Positions 47,001 to 59,100 of a DNA stretch of 64,000 nucleotides are shown here, piece by piece. Both the position numbers and the translations under genes were made by a program. The notes below the pieces were generated by a model that did no database searches, was not told where the DNA came from, and was given only the letters and a program-made list of their open reading frames with translations. The stretch is taken from the NCBI RefSeq assembly GCF_000006565.2, contig NC_031472.1, positions 1,606,227 through 1,670,226 on the forward strand, in the 5' to 3' direction. The stretch comes from Toxoplasma gondii ME49. Lineage: Eukaryota > Apicomplexa > Conoidasida > Eucoccidiorida > Sarcocystidae. Numbering within the stretch: position 1 is the stretch's first letter; the number at the start of each line of letters is the position of its first letter.

Positions 47001-49404
47001 CTGCGACGACTCGTCGGACCTCGGCGAGCCTGTCTGCTCGGTGAAGCCTCGAGTGATGCAAGGCAGTGAGGAGCTGAGCGACCTCGCAACGGTCTGTTGC
47101 TCGTGGAGCGCCGCTCCTCTCCCTCCGAGAGACGAGAACATCCGACTCGCGAGACTTCCCCGGCCGCTTTTTCGTCGGGTGTGTCGGAAAGAGGGCTACC
47201 GCATGCTCCATTCGTTTTCACCTTTCGTATTCACCCCATTCTCCGAAGTTCGATCGAAGACAACTGGCATCCACAGAGAGAGGACGAAGACAGGCGCCTC
47301 CGCTTTTTTTCGACTGGAAAGGTGACTCGGGGACTCTCAACTGTGTCGCGGCGCGGCCGCTCGTCCGTTCGTTTCCTCAAAAGCTGTGGGGTGCGCAGCT
47401 CCCCTGTCGGCGGAGAGGCAAAAGCTTGGCAGCCTCCTGCTCATGAACTTGGTTCAAAGAACGTACAAAGACACGGCACAAGCTGGCAGGCGGAAAGCGT
47501 CCGGATCGCGCTGCGGCTCCTTCGTTTATCTCACTCGCAACTTGCGCGTTTCCGCGATCGAGTCGAAGCCCTGTGCACTTGAACGACCTTATGCTGGAGC
47601 TCCGGCGATGCGGCCGCAGAAAAACTTCAACAGAGAACGGTCTGTCGAGATGGCACACATGCTCGAGAAGAAAGAGCCAGCTTTTGTCTTGGCAGTGAAT
47701 GTATGGGAAGCGCGCGCACCGGGCGCGCTGAAAGAGGCAGAAAAACCTGTGCAGGAGCGCTGAAACGAAGCCACTGTAAACGTCGTGATGGCGCGCGCGC
47801 GGCCTCTAGAGGACAAAGAGCTCCAGCAACCTGCTGCTCCGAGAACCCTCTGTGAAGCCGCGGAACTGACGAGTCGCTCCTCACCTCTGCAAGCGCGATT
47901 GGAGAGTCCACATGCAGCAGCTGCAACTGCGTGTGAACAGTCGAACCAGACGCGCGTGACGGCCGCTGGCTCCGCCGAGAGTCTGCAAGTTTCGCGAAAA
48001 AAAGGAACCACCTCAGTGTGCGCGCTTTGGACTTGCTTCGCTGCTTTTCTCGAGCTCCAAAAAGAGGAAAAAACCTGCAGTGCGCGAGGAAAGTTGCCCC
48101 TCCTGCGCCAGTGCCGCGAGCCGCGCCTTTTCCTGCCCGCCTATATGCTGAGAGAGGCGGTCGGCGAGGGAAAAAGAACGCGTCTTCGAGCCATTCGCTT
48201 CGACTGTCGCTCGACGTCTTTCGCGCCAATCTCCAGTTCGCTCGCTTGCGCAGTTCCTCATTCTCCCTCGTTTTTTCCATCCCCGCAGAACCGCCCCCGC
48301 GGCATCTCCTCACGCGGTTCCGTTCCCTCGTCGCGCCTTTTGAGTTAAAAGGCCTCTCAAAATCGATCTTTTCCAGAGTTCGAAAAGCCATCCTGTCTCG
48401 GTTCTTCTTCCGCGTCTGCTTGCCTGCGCTCTCCCCAGCTCACGCGAGCTCTGCAGCACAACGAGGCGACGCCAACCTTCTGAGGCTGCTTCCTCTCTGT
48501 TTCTCTCCGACGCTCCACGGCTTCGTCAGAACATCTCTGCCGCAGTCTCTCGTTAGACTCGCGAAACATCTCAGCCGTACTTCGCTCTCTGGCTTCGCTT
48601 CTGCTCGAGTATATATGCAACCTCCCTCTGCACAGGCGCATGCAGCTCTTCAAATATCCAGGTACGTGGATAGACGCACTTACATGCAGGGAACGAAGGA
48701 CGTAGAAAGGTGAGTGCGTTTCTTGTTTGAGGCGGAGGAAAGTCGATTTGAAGAGCCGGAGCCGCGTTTCGATGGAGGAGGACGCCCTGCGGTGTTTCTT
48801 CCGGTGTGTATGTACTCGTTCTCTCGCTCGCTTCTGCTTCCTTCAGATTTCTCCCGCGGCTTTCCGATTTCCTCCTCTGGCGCGGCGGCTGTCCATCATC
48901 TTTCCCCTCTGTCTGGGGCATGTTCTTCTTCCTCGTTTTTTCGTCTGGCTCCTCACCTTTGCTCTCTCGGAGACAGGCGCCCTGGTCTCTCCTTTTCAGG
49001 GCGCCTTTCGACTTCTTTTCGACAAAGTTTTCGTCGCTCTCGCCTCCCTCAGAGAACAGTCTTCTCCTACGAAGTTCCCTCCTCCTCAGCTTTCTTCTCT
49101 CGACCTCCATCCCTCCGTTCTTCTCTTCTGCCTTTCTCTCTCGCGTCCTCTTCTCTCTGTTCTCTTCCTCGTCTCTCTTCCTCTCTTACCAGAACTGAGG
49201 TTCGTTGCCCGGCCTCCCTCACTTGTCGTCACCGATTTCTCCTGCACACGAGCTGCTTCTTTTTTTCGCATGCCTCGTCTGTGCCTGCTCCCTTCTTTCT
49301 CTCTGTTCTTCTTCCTCTCCCTCGACCTTCCTCCTCCCCCTTCTCCTTTTCTTCTCCCCTCCTCTCCTCCCCCTTCTCTTTCTCCCTTCTCGTCTTTCGC
49401 TGCG
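44098..49404. other. Divergent spacer upstream of the MINDY gene
   Basis: No complete gene is established. It should hold the promoters of the 1058-residue gene and of the MINDY gene. Features: TA islands near 44610-44640, 46060-46090, 46210-46245 and 46595-46620; two and a half copies of a 27-bp repeat (ggttgcagggatgccgagag plus act) at about 44811-44865; a 98-nt minus-strand segment at 47982-47885 with a convincing acceptor and a GTGAGG donor; minus-strand frames at 48391-47627 (start ATG in good context) and near 47050-47110 that could belong with it; and a C/T-rich leader at about 49080-49400 directly before the MINDY start. Confidence 0.55.
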
Positions 49405-50003
49405 ATGCCAGCCTTCGCAGACGAAGAGGCAGAACTGCAGGAGGCGATTCGCCTGTCGCTGTGTGAACTTGAGCATTCGGTCTCCGACGGCCTTCCGCAT
49501 GCAGAGTTGGCGACGTCCGCCCAGGCCGCGGGCGCGCGCGAAGAGCGCCTCGCGCTCGATGAAGAAGCTGAGCTTCAGCGCGCGATTCAGGACTCTCTCC
49601 TCTCAGGTGAAAGGAAAAACGAGTTAAAGCTCAAAAGACAGGAAATGAAAAACGGAGAAAGGAGACGAGGAAGAAAACAGAAATCGAGTTTCCGCGCTTA
49701 GGGACTACAGACATGATGATGCGCTCTGTCGCGCTTCCAAAATGTCCTCTGTCTTCCTCTGCTCTGTCGTCTCCTCTCCGTCTCCGTCGATATCGCCAAG
49801 TCAGCCGGTGGATCCGACTTGACTTGCATGTGCGTGAAGCGTCTATGCGACTCCACATGCATATATATATCTCGATACATATTTCCATGCATATCTCTAA
49901 AATTCATGTCTCTATCCATAGTGTTATACATATATCTATACATATCTGTCTATATAGATATATATGCACATAAATATATATATATATCTGTGTGTATCGT
50001 TCT

Positions 50004-50035
<32 letters not shown>

Positions 50036-51855
50036 CTATGCATGTCTCTATTTGTGTCTCCTACTTCTAGCCATATACATATATATATATATTTATATAC
50101 TTATATATTTATATACATATTACCTTTATTTGTATGCATGTGTGGATTTCTGTATCTGCGTGTGCATTTCGACTCCCTTTTTTGCATGCCTAGATGTGGA
50201 TGGAGAAGTCCGTTTTTTGTCTGCACCACCGCGCGGACCTCACTTGGTGCAGCATCCGTCGGCATGTCGCTTTCTTTCGCTTGTCTGCGTCGTTCAGCCT
50301 CTTCGCAGCCTCTTGCGTCGCGACCCCCATTGCCGCCGCTCTCTCGCCGGGAGGCCTGCGACTTGACCTGGCTTGGCGAGCATTCGCCCACGAGTGCGCA
50401 TGCGGAGTCGGCGCTGCCGCTCTGCGCGTCTCTCGCTCCCGAGGACGACGTCTCCGAATTGCTTTTCCCGCGCTCGCGGCTTTCGCAAAAAAACGCGCGC
50501 GACCGCTGCCGGCCGCCTGCTCGGTGGCAACTCGAGGAGGAGGCGGAACTCGCGAGCTTCTCGCGGACGCTCGCGGAGGCGCTTCAAGCGCCCTCAGCGT
50601 CCCGCTCGCCAGATGGATGTCTCCACTGTGGAGCGGCCTGGGGAGCGCTTGAGGATCCGAACGCGCGCGAAGGCGACTCGAGTCACCAAGGCGCGGCGCA
50701 GGCCTGCGCGACCTCCCCCGCCAGCGAAGCGAGCACCGACAACGGCGGAGAAGAGACCGGTGAAGGACAGAGCAGAGGAGGAAGAGAAGGAGGAGAGAGC
50801 AGGAGCGCGGCGAGCGTTGCGCGGGCGTCTCTCTGCAGAGCTTGTGAGAGAGCGTGTGTGGGGGGGGCGGTGCTGCGGTCAGTTCCAGCTGAGAAGGGAG
50901 AACCTGCGTCTTCTGCTTTGCGAGAAGAATTTTTTTCTTCTCTCGCGCCGCTGGACAGACAGCTGGTGAGGCGTCTCGTCGGACGCGTCTTCGGCCTCGG
51001 AGCTTCCAGGTCCATCGGCGTCGAAGACATCGTCAGATGGTGAGGCGAAAAGAAAGAGCAGGGCAAAAATGGGAGGAGGCGGCGAAGAGGAAGAACCAGA
51101 CGAAGAAAAGGAAGGAGCGAAGATACTCAGGAACGACAAGGGAGGCGAGCCAGACAAAACGCGGAAGAGAAAACCCAAGAAGGAGAACGAGAAAGAAAAG
51201 AAAGAGAAAGAAGAGAAAGAGAAAGAGGAAGAAGAGTACAGAAAAAGGCAGGAGAAGAAATTCGGTCGAGCCTGTCTAGATTCGTTGATAGAACATCCGC
51301 CTAGTAAGCGGACGTTCGTCCGTTGGATTGGGGGAGAAGGCCTTGAAAGAAGATGCACAGAAGAACGCTCGGCAACAAGTCTGTTAAGTGCGAAAAGAAA
51401 TATCCTTCGACAGCGGGGCTTCGCAGACTCGAAAGTTTTCCTTTCTCCCCCTTTCCCGGTTTTGTTCGAGCGTTTCTTTCCTTCTCTTTCTTCTCTTCCT
51501 CCTCCTTTGTCTGTTTCTTCGCTTTCCTCTCACGCATCCCCCTTCTCTCTGTTTTCGCGCTCTTCGCTGCTTTGCTGTATTCTTCCCCTCACTCTCTTCG
51601 GGTTTCGTTTCTTTTTCAGGTTCAATCACCCGTTTCTGTTTGCGTCTGAAGCTCCGTCTTCGCGTTTGCCGGACGACTGTCGCGACTCGAGCGGCTTCTC
51701 CTCTTCATGCTGTCCGTGGGGTCTCGTCCAGTTCCACGGCGGTCCTTGCGGCCTCCTCGCCTCTGTTCAGTGTTTCCTTCTCCGCGCTCTCTTCTTCTCT
51801 CCTTCTCGCGCGAAGCGCTACACCTCTATCCTCCAGTCCTATTCCTCTTCTTCTC

Positions 51856-51886
<31 letters not shown>

Positions 51887-52610
51887 CCCTTCTTCCTCTT
51901 CTTCCTCTTCTGCTTCTCGCTGTCGAAACGGAGAGTTGCGTTTGAATGCGGAGTGCGTTAGTCTGGCGCCTCTGACGCGGACGCAGGGACATGCCTTGGT
52001 GGAGGCTCTCGCAGCGATTCTCTTTCAGACGACGGAGAAGTCCAGGTACTTCGTCGCGGTCGCAGATCTCGACGTCGCTGCTCTCGCTGGGCAAGCGCGA
52101 AACGTCGAGATCCTCCACGACGCAAGCGCAGACGACGACCTGCTGGTTTACGCCCTCAACGTCGCAGTCAAGGAATTCGACGACGTCCAGGAGGTCATGC
52201 GCTTCTACTGGAGATTCTACAAACTCCTCCTGCAGACTCCCGCCGCGCTCGTCTCCTTCCTGTTCTCTGTCGTCCTCACTCGCGGCGTCGACAAGGTCTG
52301 AACGCGAACTCTGTTCAAGGCAGCATTTCTCCTCTTCACCGTTGAGCTGCTTCCACGGGGCAGATCGCATTGGCCGCTGTGTTTCCCCCTCCTCCTCGGC
52401 GTCTCGGAGCATCTCTTAATCTGAACTTGTGTACAGCCGCATCTGTCTGCTCAAGCACAGTCTCACTCTCACCCCACGGAGAGACGTGGATCTTCCTCCA
52501 TAGTTCTCCCTGTGCATGTTCCTATTCTTCACCCGATGCATGCACATTCAAAAATAGACGAGACATACACATACATATATATATATATAAACATATACAT
52601 ATACATATAC

Positions 52611-52642
<32 letters not shown>

Positions 52643-55600
52643 ACATGCATATATTTGTATGTGTACACACATGTGTATATATGTATATGTCTATATATGT
52701 ATATATGTGTATATATGTCGGTGTCTGCTTTGAGAAGGTCCTTTGGATGACGCTGCGTTGCTCGTTCTCCAGCGCGAGTTTCTGCTTTGCGTGCATGCCG
52801 CGCGATTCGCAGGTGCGAGCCGACGCGGACGCTCCCGACCACCCGCTGCTGGGTCTGTACGGCCATTGCAACCAAGAACTCGTGAATTTGCTCCTGCAAG
52901 GCGCGGGGACAAGCAACGTTTGGGATGGCGACAAATGTCTCGGCGCCGACCGCGACAGCGGCGCGGAGACCGTTCTCGGCGGCATCCGCAAACGGCCGCT
53001 CGTCGGATTCCTCACGGAAATGGAGGCTCTGCGGTCCGTGTTTGAGGCAAGAAAGAAGCAAGTCCAACGCCCTCGCCCAGTTTAGACAAACGAATAGACA
53101 CAAACATCTACAAACACACAGACATATACATATAAATATATAAATACATATACACATATATACATATATATATATACACATATATATATATATATATATC
53201 CATGGTCGGTATCGAGAGATGAGTATGCATGTAAATGTGTGTGTGTGTATGTATTTGCTGGGGTGGAGGTGGACTGCAGGTGGCGAGGGAACAGAGTTTT
53301 TTGGATGGTTTGAAACGCAGAGCTTTTCTCAGAGCGACTGAGAAAACGGATTTAACTTGAACGGATTTGACTTGACGTTTGCGTCTTCCTGATATTCACG
53401 TACGAGTCACAACTCTTCCATCAATGATGGACTAAAGAAGGAAATTTCTCCGGAGACTGTGAACTCTCAGATATTGCGAGGTCGGCGACAGATACAAACA
53501 CCCGCACTATCCCCTCTGGGTCCTGGGCAGCGGCAACCACTACACTACCCTGTTCTGTCGAGATCTCCTCGCCGCTGCTCTCGGCGCCAGTCGACAAGCC
53601 GAAATGGTAATGCCAACGAAAAAGCGGATCAAAAAACTCATAAGCTCTCCTTGTTCCTCTCTCTACATACGCAGGCATATGCATGTAAAAACGTATACCT
53701 ATCTTTTTATACATCATCATGCAAATGTCTGCCTGTGTATATGTAAACTGTATAATATATAATTTATGTGTATTGTTATATATTTGTTATATATATATAT
53801 ATATAGGTATGGGTATTTGCTAGTGTGTGTTTGTCTGTATCTGTGCACCTTTTATGCGCGGATGTACACGCGACAGATCGGTCAAGTTTAAGTTTTCCAC
53901 ATTTCCATGAACGACGCGAGAGTCCGACTGACCCGCTGGCATGGTCGCGACTCGAGACTCTGCGAGGTGATCCAGCGTCTCGCTCCTGGTGGATAATCAG
54001 GGAGACTTGCTCAACTGCGCAGTTTTCTTTGGTCGGCGTTACCCCTCATCCGAGCGTCTTTTCGGTGTCTCCACACTCACAGAAAACAAAGCCTCTCTCC
54101 TCCGATGTTTCCCCTATTTCCTGTCTTTTCCTGTGGTCGCGTTTCCTCGGTCACCCGCGTTCAACCTCTGAGAAGTGAGAGGTCGGCGATTTCTTTCTTC
54201 GCGCCTCTGCCGCTTCGCTCTCACCCCAAAGGCACAACTGGGAAAGGAACGGACGCCTGAGAAGAGGCAGGCTTTTTTCGGTTGCAGGGGAAGCAGGCGA
54301 GCTCTCATATGCACATGCCTGGCGACGTTCCCGTTCACAAGACGTGATGCATCAAGCTCGGTTCGCTTCGAAAAGATGCTCTCTGTCTCGTCGCGTGGAC
54401 GGAGCTCGTCGGGCCTCCGTTGTCAACAACAACAACGAGTCGAGGTTTTTGCATTTTTCCTCGATTTTCTTCGATTTTGCTTCGACGTTCGCAGGAAGCA
54501 CAGGCGGCATTCAAAGCGATCGACCAAGAAAACAACACTTACATCTTCGCACAACAACTGCGGCCGCTGCTCGACCTCCTCGGTACGCTCGCTGGCGCCT
54601 GCAGTGTGCATGCGCGCCGTCTCGGCAGACGCCGCTCGGATGTCCCTCCACCGCCGGACCTGAAAAAGAATCTCGAGTGTCTCCAGTTCCTCTTGCCGAC
54701 CGCGGGCGCGTCCTCGAACTGTGGATGTTTGTTGAGTTCGAAATCGATGGGAGGAATGCATCGGTCCAAAGTGTCTTTTTCGGCTGTCCAGAATGTCTGC
54801 ACAAATGGCCTCCGTTCTTCAGGACTCGCCTCCAGAATAGTGGACGTTCGTTTCCTTCCCCTCTCTTCAGGGCAGGCGCACTTGGAGGCGGAGGCGAGGG
54901 GAACGATGGGCGCTGCGGACGGCGTCGTTCTCTGGAGTGAATTTCTTGCTTGGTACACTCGGCTAATTGTGGGCATGAAGGCAGCGAGAGGTGAGAGAAA
55001 ACGTCTTTTCTTGTCTTCGTCTGGATGGAAAGAAAAACCTGCTTTTCGTCTTCGATAGCACTTCAGCAGCGGCGAACGCGCGTCGCGCTCCGTGTCTGGT
55101 TCTGCGTTTCGTCTGAAATCATCCAGAGAGTCATGCGCAACTGCTTTCGGCGCGAACACAGAGTGCACTCGACTCCTGAAAGCGAGAGAGAGAAGAGCTT
55201 TCTCCTGCTTCGCAGACTCCTTGAAAAAAAATGCCATGTTCTCCGTAAACGACAAGCGGCGAGTTTACGCGACAGTGGCGCAGACCGAACTGCCTCTTTC
55301 CTCCTATTCGTTGCCCTGCGTTTATCTTCGTTCAATCTTTTACGGCAGATATGAACATAGAGACATGCGTATTTGTGTGCAGCATCATTTAGGCACCTAC
55401 GCTATATGTATATATGTATGGATATATGTATGGATATATGTATGTATATATGTATGGATATATGTATGTATATGTTTCTGCGTTCATGAAGATGTTTGAA
55501 TGTCACTTGTGACTGCAGGCGAAATGGATATCGAGGCGCCGCGGCGCTTCGCGGTGTACATGTACGATGGTCAACGTCCCCCAGGTATTGTTGTCAAGGC

Positions 55601-56136
55601 GCAGACGCGTTCTGCTCAAGAAGCGAATGTGTGAATGCCGTGCCGAGCTCGACCAGGAGCGGGTGAAGCCGTCAAAGGAAAGTCCTGTCGGCTATGACGC
55701 GGACGACTTCTCAGACAGTGGAGACGGAACGCACTCGCGAGTATTGCGCCTTGTTTTTTCTTGGATTCAAACGGTGCAGTTATAAACTATACGGTTACAT
55801 CTGGCACTGCACGACGAGGAGTGTTCAACCGTCTTTTCAAAAGCAGCACAAACTTTCCCCCTCTCGTGCGTCTGTCGTCCGGCGTTTCTCCCGCGTTTCT
55901 TCTCCTCCGCGTTTCCTCTCTTCGGCCCTCGGTGGCTCCCTTTCTCCTTGAATTCTTTGCATTTTTGACGTTACTCTCCGGTTGCAGGTCCGAGTGTGAG
56001 GAGATACCTGGTGGAGCTGCAAGATGCAGATTTCCGTCACGCCCAGGCAGATGCGTGCGAAGTCGCGAGGCTCCTGTGGACCCGCTGGCCAGCCGCAGTC
56101 GTTACCGAACTTCCTCTCCTTCCCCTCGTCGAGTAG
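49405..56136 (+). CDS. MINDY3: MINDY-family deubiquitinase (MINDY-3-like) with N-terminal UIMs
   Basis: This cysteine protease should cleave ubiquitin chains; MINDY enzymes prefer Lys48-linked polyubiquitin. The nine-exon model is 49405-49606, 50253-51039, 51620-52295, 52813-53046, 53481-53606, 54495-54582, 54871-54990, 55519-55584 and 55988-56136; all phases agree and the total is 2448 nt (815 residues). Two ubiquitin-interacting motifs lie at about 6-21 ([16 protein letters not shown]) and 52-67 ([16 protein letters not shown]). The catalytic Cys is about C373 in [11 protein letters not shown] and the catalytic His about H653 in [11 protein letters not shown]. Further family blocks are SNVWDGD and an EF-hand-like segment ([11 protein letters not shown]). 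The UIMs are unusual for MINDY-3 (MINDY-1/2 carry related MIU motifs). A poly-Ser tract interrupts the catalytic domain. The fourth intron is GC-AG. The symbol is the homologue name. Confidence 0.94.
51840..51923 (+). repeat. TTC/TCC repeat coding for poly-Ser tract in MINDY gene
   Basis: An almost pure pyrimidine repeat in exon 3 encodes about 26 residues, nearly all Ser with two Pro, some 25 residues after the catalytic GGPC motif. It is in frame with conserved sequence on both sides (YTSILQSY before, [12 protein letters not shown] after), so it is a coding insert and not an intron: it lacks a usable GT-AG pair. Confidence 0.85.
52572..52700. repeat. TA-rich microsatellite in MINDY intron 3
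   Basis: An interrupted (TA)n/(TATG)n tract lies in the intron between exons 3 and 4 of the MINDY gene. It resembles the islands in the next introns (53100-53200, 53760-53810), the intron 1 islands at about 49860-50110 and the TATGGA tract at 55405-55480. Confidence 0.85.
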
Positions 56137-59100
56137 CCGCCGAAAGTCGAGAGAGTGGAGAGACGAGCAGAAAAGGGAGAAGAAAGGAAACGAGAGAGAG
56201 ATGAGACGCAGAACAGGAGACGAACAAGGAGGAGAAGGAAGAAGAAGAGGGAAGGGACGAGAAAAGAGTTGCTGTTTCGAATGGGTGTTGCGATATTGCT
56301 TTTTCTGCGTCTCGCGTCCCCAACAAGGCATTCGCGTCTCTCTTTTCCGTTCATTATTCATCTAAATATATATATATATATATATGTATATGTATGTATA
56401 TGTATGTGTGTATATATGTGTGTATGTTTTTTGTGTGTTCAAATGTGGGTGGAATTGGGAGGAAGTCTTTGTGAAGCTCGCTTGTGCCCTTCCTCCTCTG
56501 TTTGGTCAGGCGACGAATAATCCGATCCGGGTGCTCTGCACGGTCTAACATGGAGACGAGCGAAGTGACTTTCATGATTTCTGTACAGTGTGGCTGTAAA
56601 CGTTGATTTTCAAGGATGCTCGGAGTACCAGGATACTTTTCCTTTCTGCCTATGCGGGCCGAAGCCGCGTTGTTCCTCGTTTTCTGTTTTTCGTTACTCC
56701 TCCGTGTTGCTTGCGTCAGTGTGAGAAGACTGGAAATGCGATTTCTTTAAACAGTGTTGCCAGTGTATGAATCTGCAGAGTGTCTGTGACGGATGAGAGG
56801 AACATTGTCTCTGGACGCGTTGTCCGTGACTTCCTGAACCTCCTCGGGGGAGGCGCGGCGCCCATGCAGAAAAAAAAATAAAAGTCGAGGTGTATGTACA
56901 CCTTGCGGCTGCAGGGAGGCGTCGTGTCCGTCGCTGAGAGAACAGAGCTCTTCGGCTCTCTGTGAACGCAGACACCGAGGACTTGAATCGTTTGTCCGAT
57001 TCGCAGTCTCTTCTTGAATCAGGGTATGTATAGATCTCGAGTTACGTACTTCCTTGTAAACTGTATAACTTTGAGTGAATGCAAAGGCTTTTTCCGGAAA
57101 AAAAAGAAGGGCAAAGCACCTCATTGCCTTTGTCTCATTATTGCAGTTACACTCAGTCTCTCACGTTTTACCACAGACCGTCGGAAAGAGCCGAGCAGCA
57201 GAGACACCTGAGACACGACAGCGAGCAGAAGGAGCTTCCCTGAGAGGTTTCTTCTGAAACGCGTCAGCTCAAATAGATCTCCGTGTGAAGCAATTCCTTT
57301 GCATTCTTTAACGGTTCGTGGAGCCGGGGCGAGTCTCACGCGATGTCTTTTTACTCACTCCCTTCAATAGCGAGGGAGCGCTTTCTCCCTAGAAAGAGCG
57401 ACATGGAAGAGGCGGCACACACGAGCACAAGGGAAGGATGGAGGCACAACAGCAAAGGAGATCCAATCGAAAGAGACTGACGGTGGAACTCCAGGAAAGA
57501 CGAGGATAAGGGAAAGGTGGGAAACCAAGGTGAAGGAACTACGAAGAATGCGCAGGGAAAATGAGACGGCAGAGAGGCAAGTGTGAGGAATGCGAAACAA
57601 GCCAAGAAAAACAATCCTCCCTCTATACAATATGTATACCTCTCTCTATTTTACAGTTATATATATATATATATATATATATCTGTCGGTGTCCGTCCCT
57701 CTTTCAATATGAATGTCTCTCTGCAAGTATGCGTCTCTGCTTCTCTCTAACTATTTCTATCTCTGTGTGTGTAGGCCTGTAGGTCGAATCGCCTAGACGT
57801 CTCCATCCTTATCTATCTATCTATCTATTTATCTGTACCTACCTCCGCGACTTTCAGTGTCTCCCTCTCTCTGTGTCTCACAGTGTGTCTCTGTCTCTCG
57901 GCCGTTAGTATGGTCTCCAAGGAGTAGAAGCCATCTGATCGCTATAGTGCAGCGGGCCGCTTCTGACTTGACGGAACTCGCACACCAAAAAAAACTCCAA
58001 ACCAGTCAAGTTTGGGGAGTTCTCATCCTCGGATTGTATCAGCACCCCCTGTCTGTGTTTTTGGACTCCTTGGCTCCGCTTTTGTCGTCTTGCATGGGGC
58101 CATTTAACTCTTTCTCTCTGACTTCTTTCTGCCTTGTCCCCTCACACCCTACATCCCTTCAGAAGACGCCGTACGTACACCCCATCGAGAGGCGAACGGC
58201 TTTCTCGCTGTTGCGCTCTCCTGCCTTCTGTCTCTCAGCGAACTGCTCTTCGCCGCAACAGAGGCGAAGCGAGAGACGACTTCGAGAGAACGAACTGTAG
58301 CGAGAAAAAGCAGACGTTGTCCCCCCACAGACACAAAGGTCGTCTCGCACGTCGCTCAACTGCAGGCACTCGTCTCTGTGCCTCCAAATAAGACAAAAAA
58401 CCGCTTCCCTCAACGCTTTGTATCTCCCTCCTTCTCTCCTGCCCCTCCCGCCGCCTCGCTTTCTCTAGCGTGCTGGGAGAGGACTACGGAAAAAGCGAGC
58501 CTCGCAGTGCTTGAACAGCTTGTACGCGACTGCAGGTCGAGGAATCCCAATCCACCCTGAGGAGTATTTCTTTCTGAACAGTTCAAACAGTCTGGAAAGA
58601 AGAGTCTTCACTGAAATAACTGATCCTTGCTGGCTGCGCACCTCTGTACCCGATGAGTGTGATTGATTTAGAGGTCGTGAACAGCTCGTGAGGACTTGCA
58701 TCCGGTCGGAAAAGAGGCCTCCGAAGCCGCTCTCTGTCCTTCGCCTCCCGCTGCTTTTTCTCCGCCCTGAAAGTCCCTCCTCTTGGCCAATCCAGTGTTG
58801 GCCGCGTTCTTCGCACAAATCCTTTCCTCAGAAGCATCCCTCTCTGCACACCTTTCAGCGTCCTTCAGAAGAGAAGCAATTGCGGAAAAAGCCTCGCCGT
58901 CCACCTGAGAGAGGCCTCTCCCGGCGGCCCGTTTTCAGGTGTCTGTACACTGCACACGTGCATGCAGATGCAAGGCCAACACGCGCTTTTGTGCGGAACC
59001 GACCGTTGCGGGTCACAGGCAAGTGTTTCCGACGTTTTCTCCGCGACTTCGTTCTGATGAAAGTGTCTCTGTCGACTAACTCACATTTCCTTCAAGGAAG

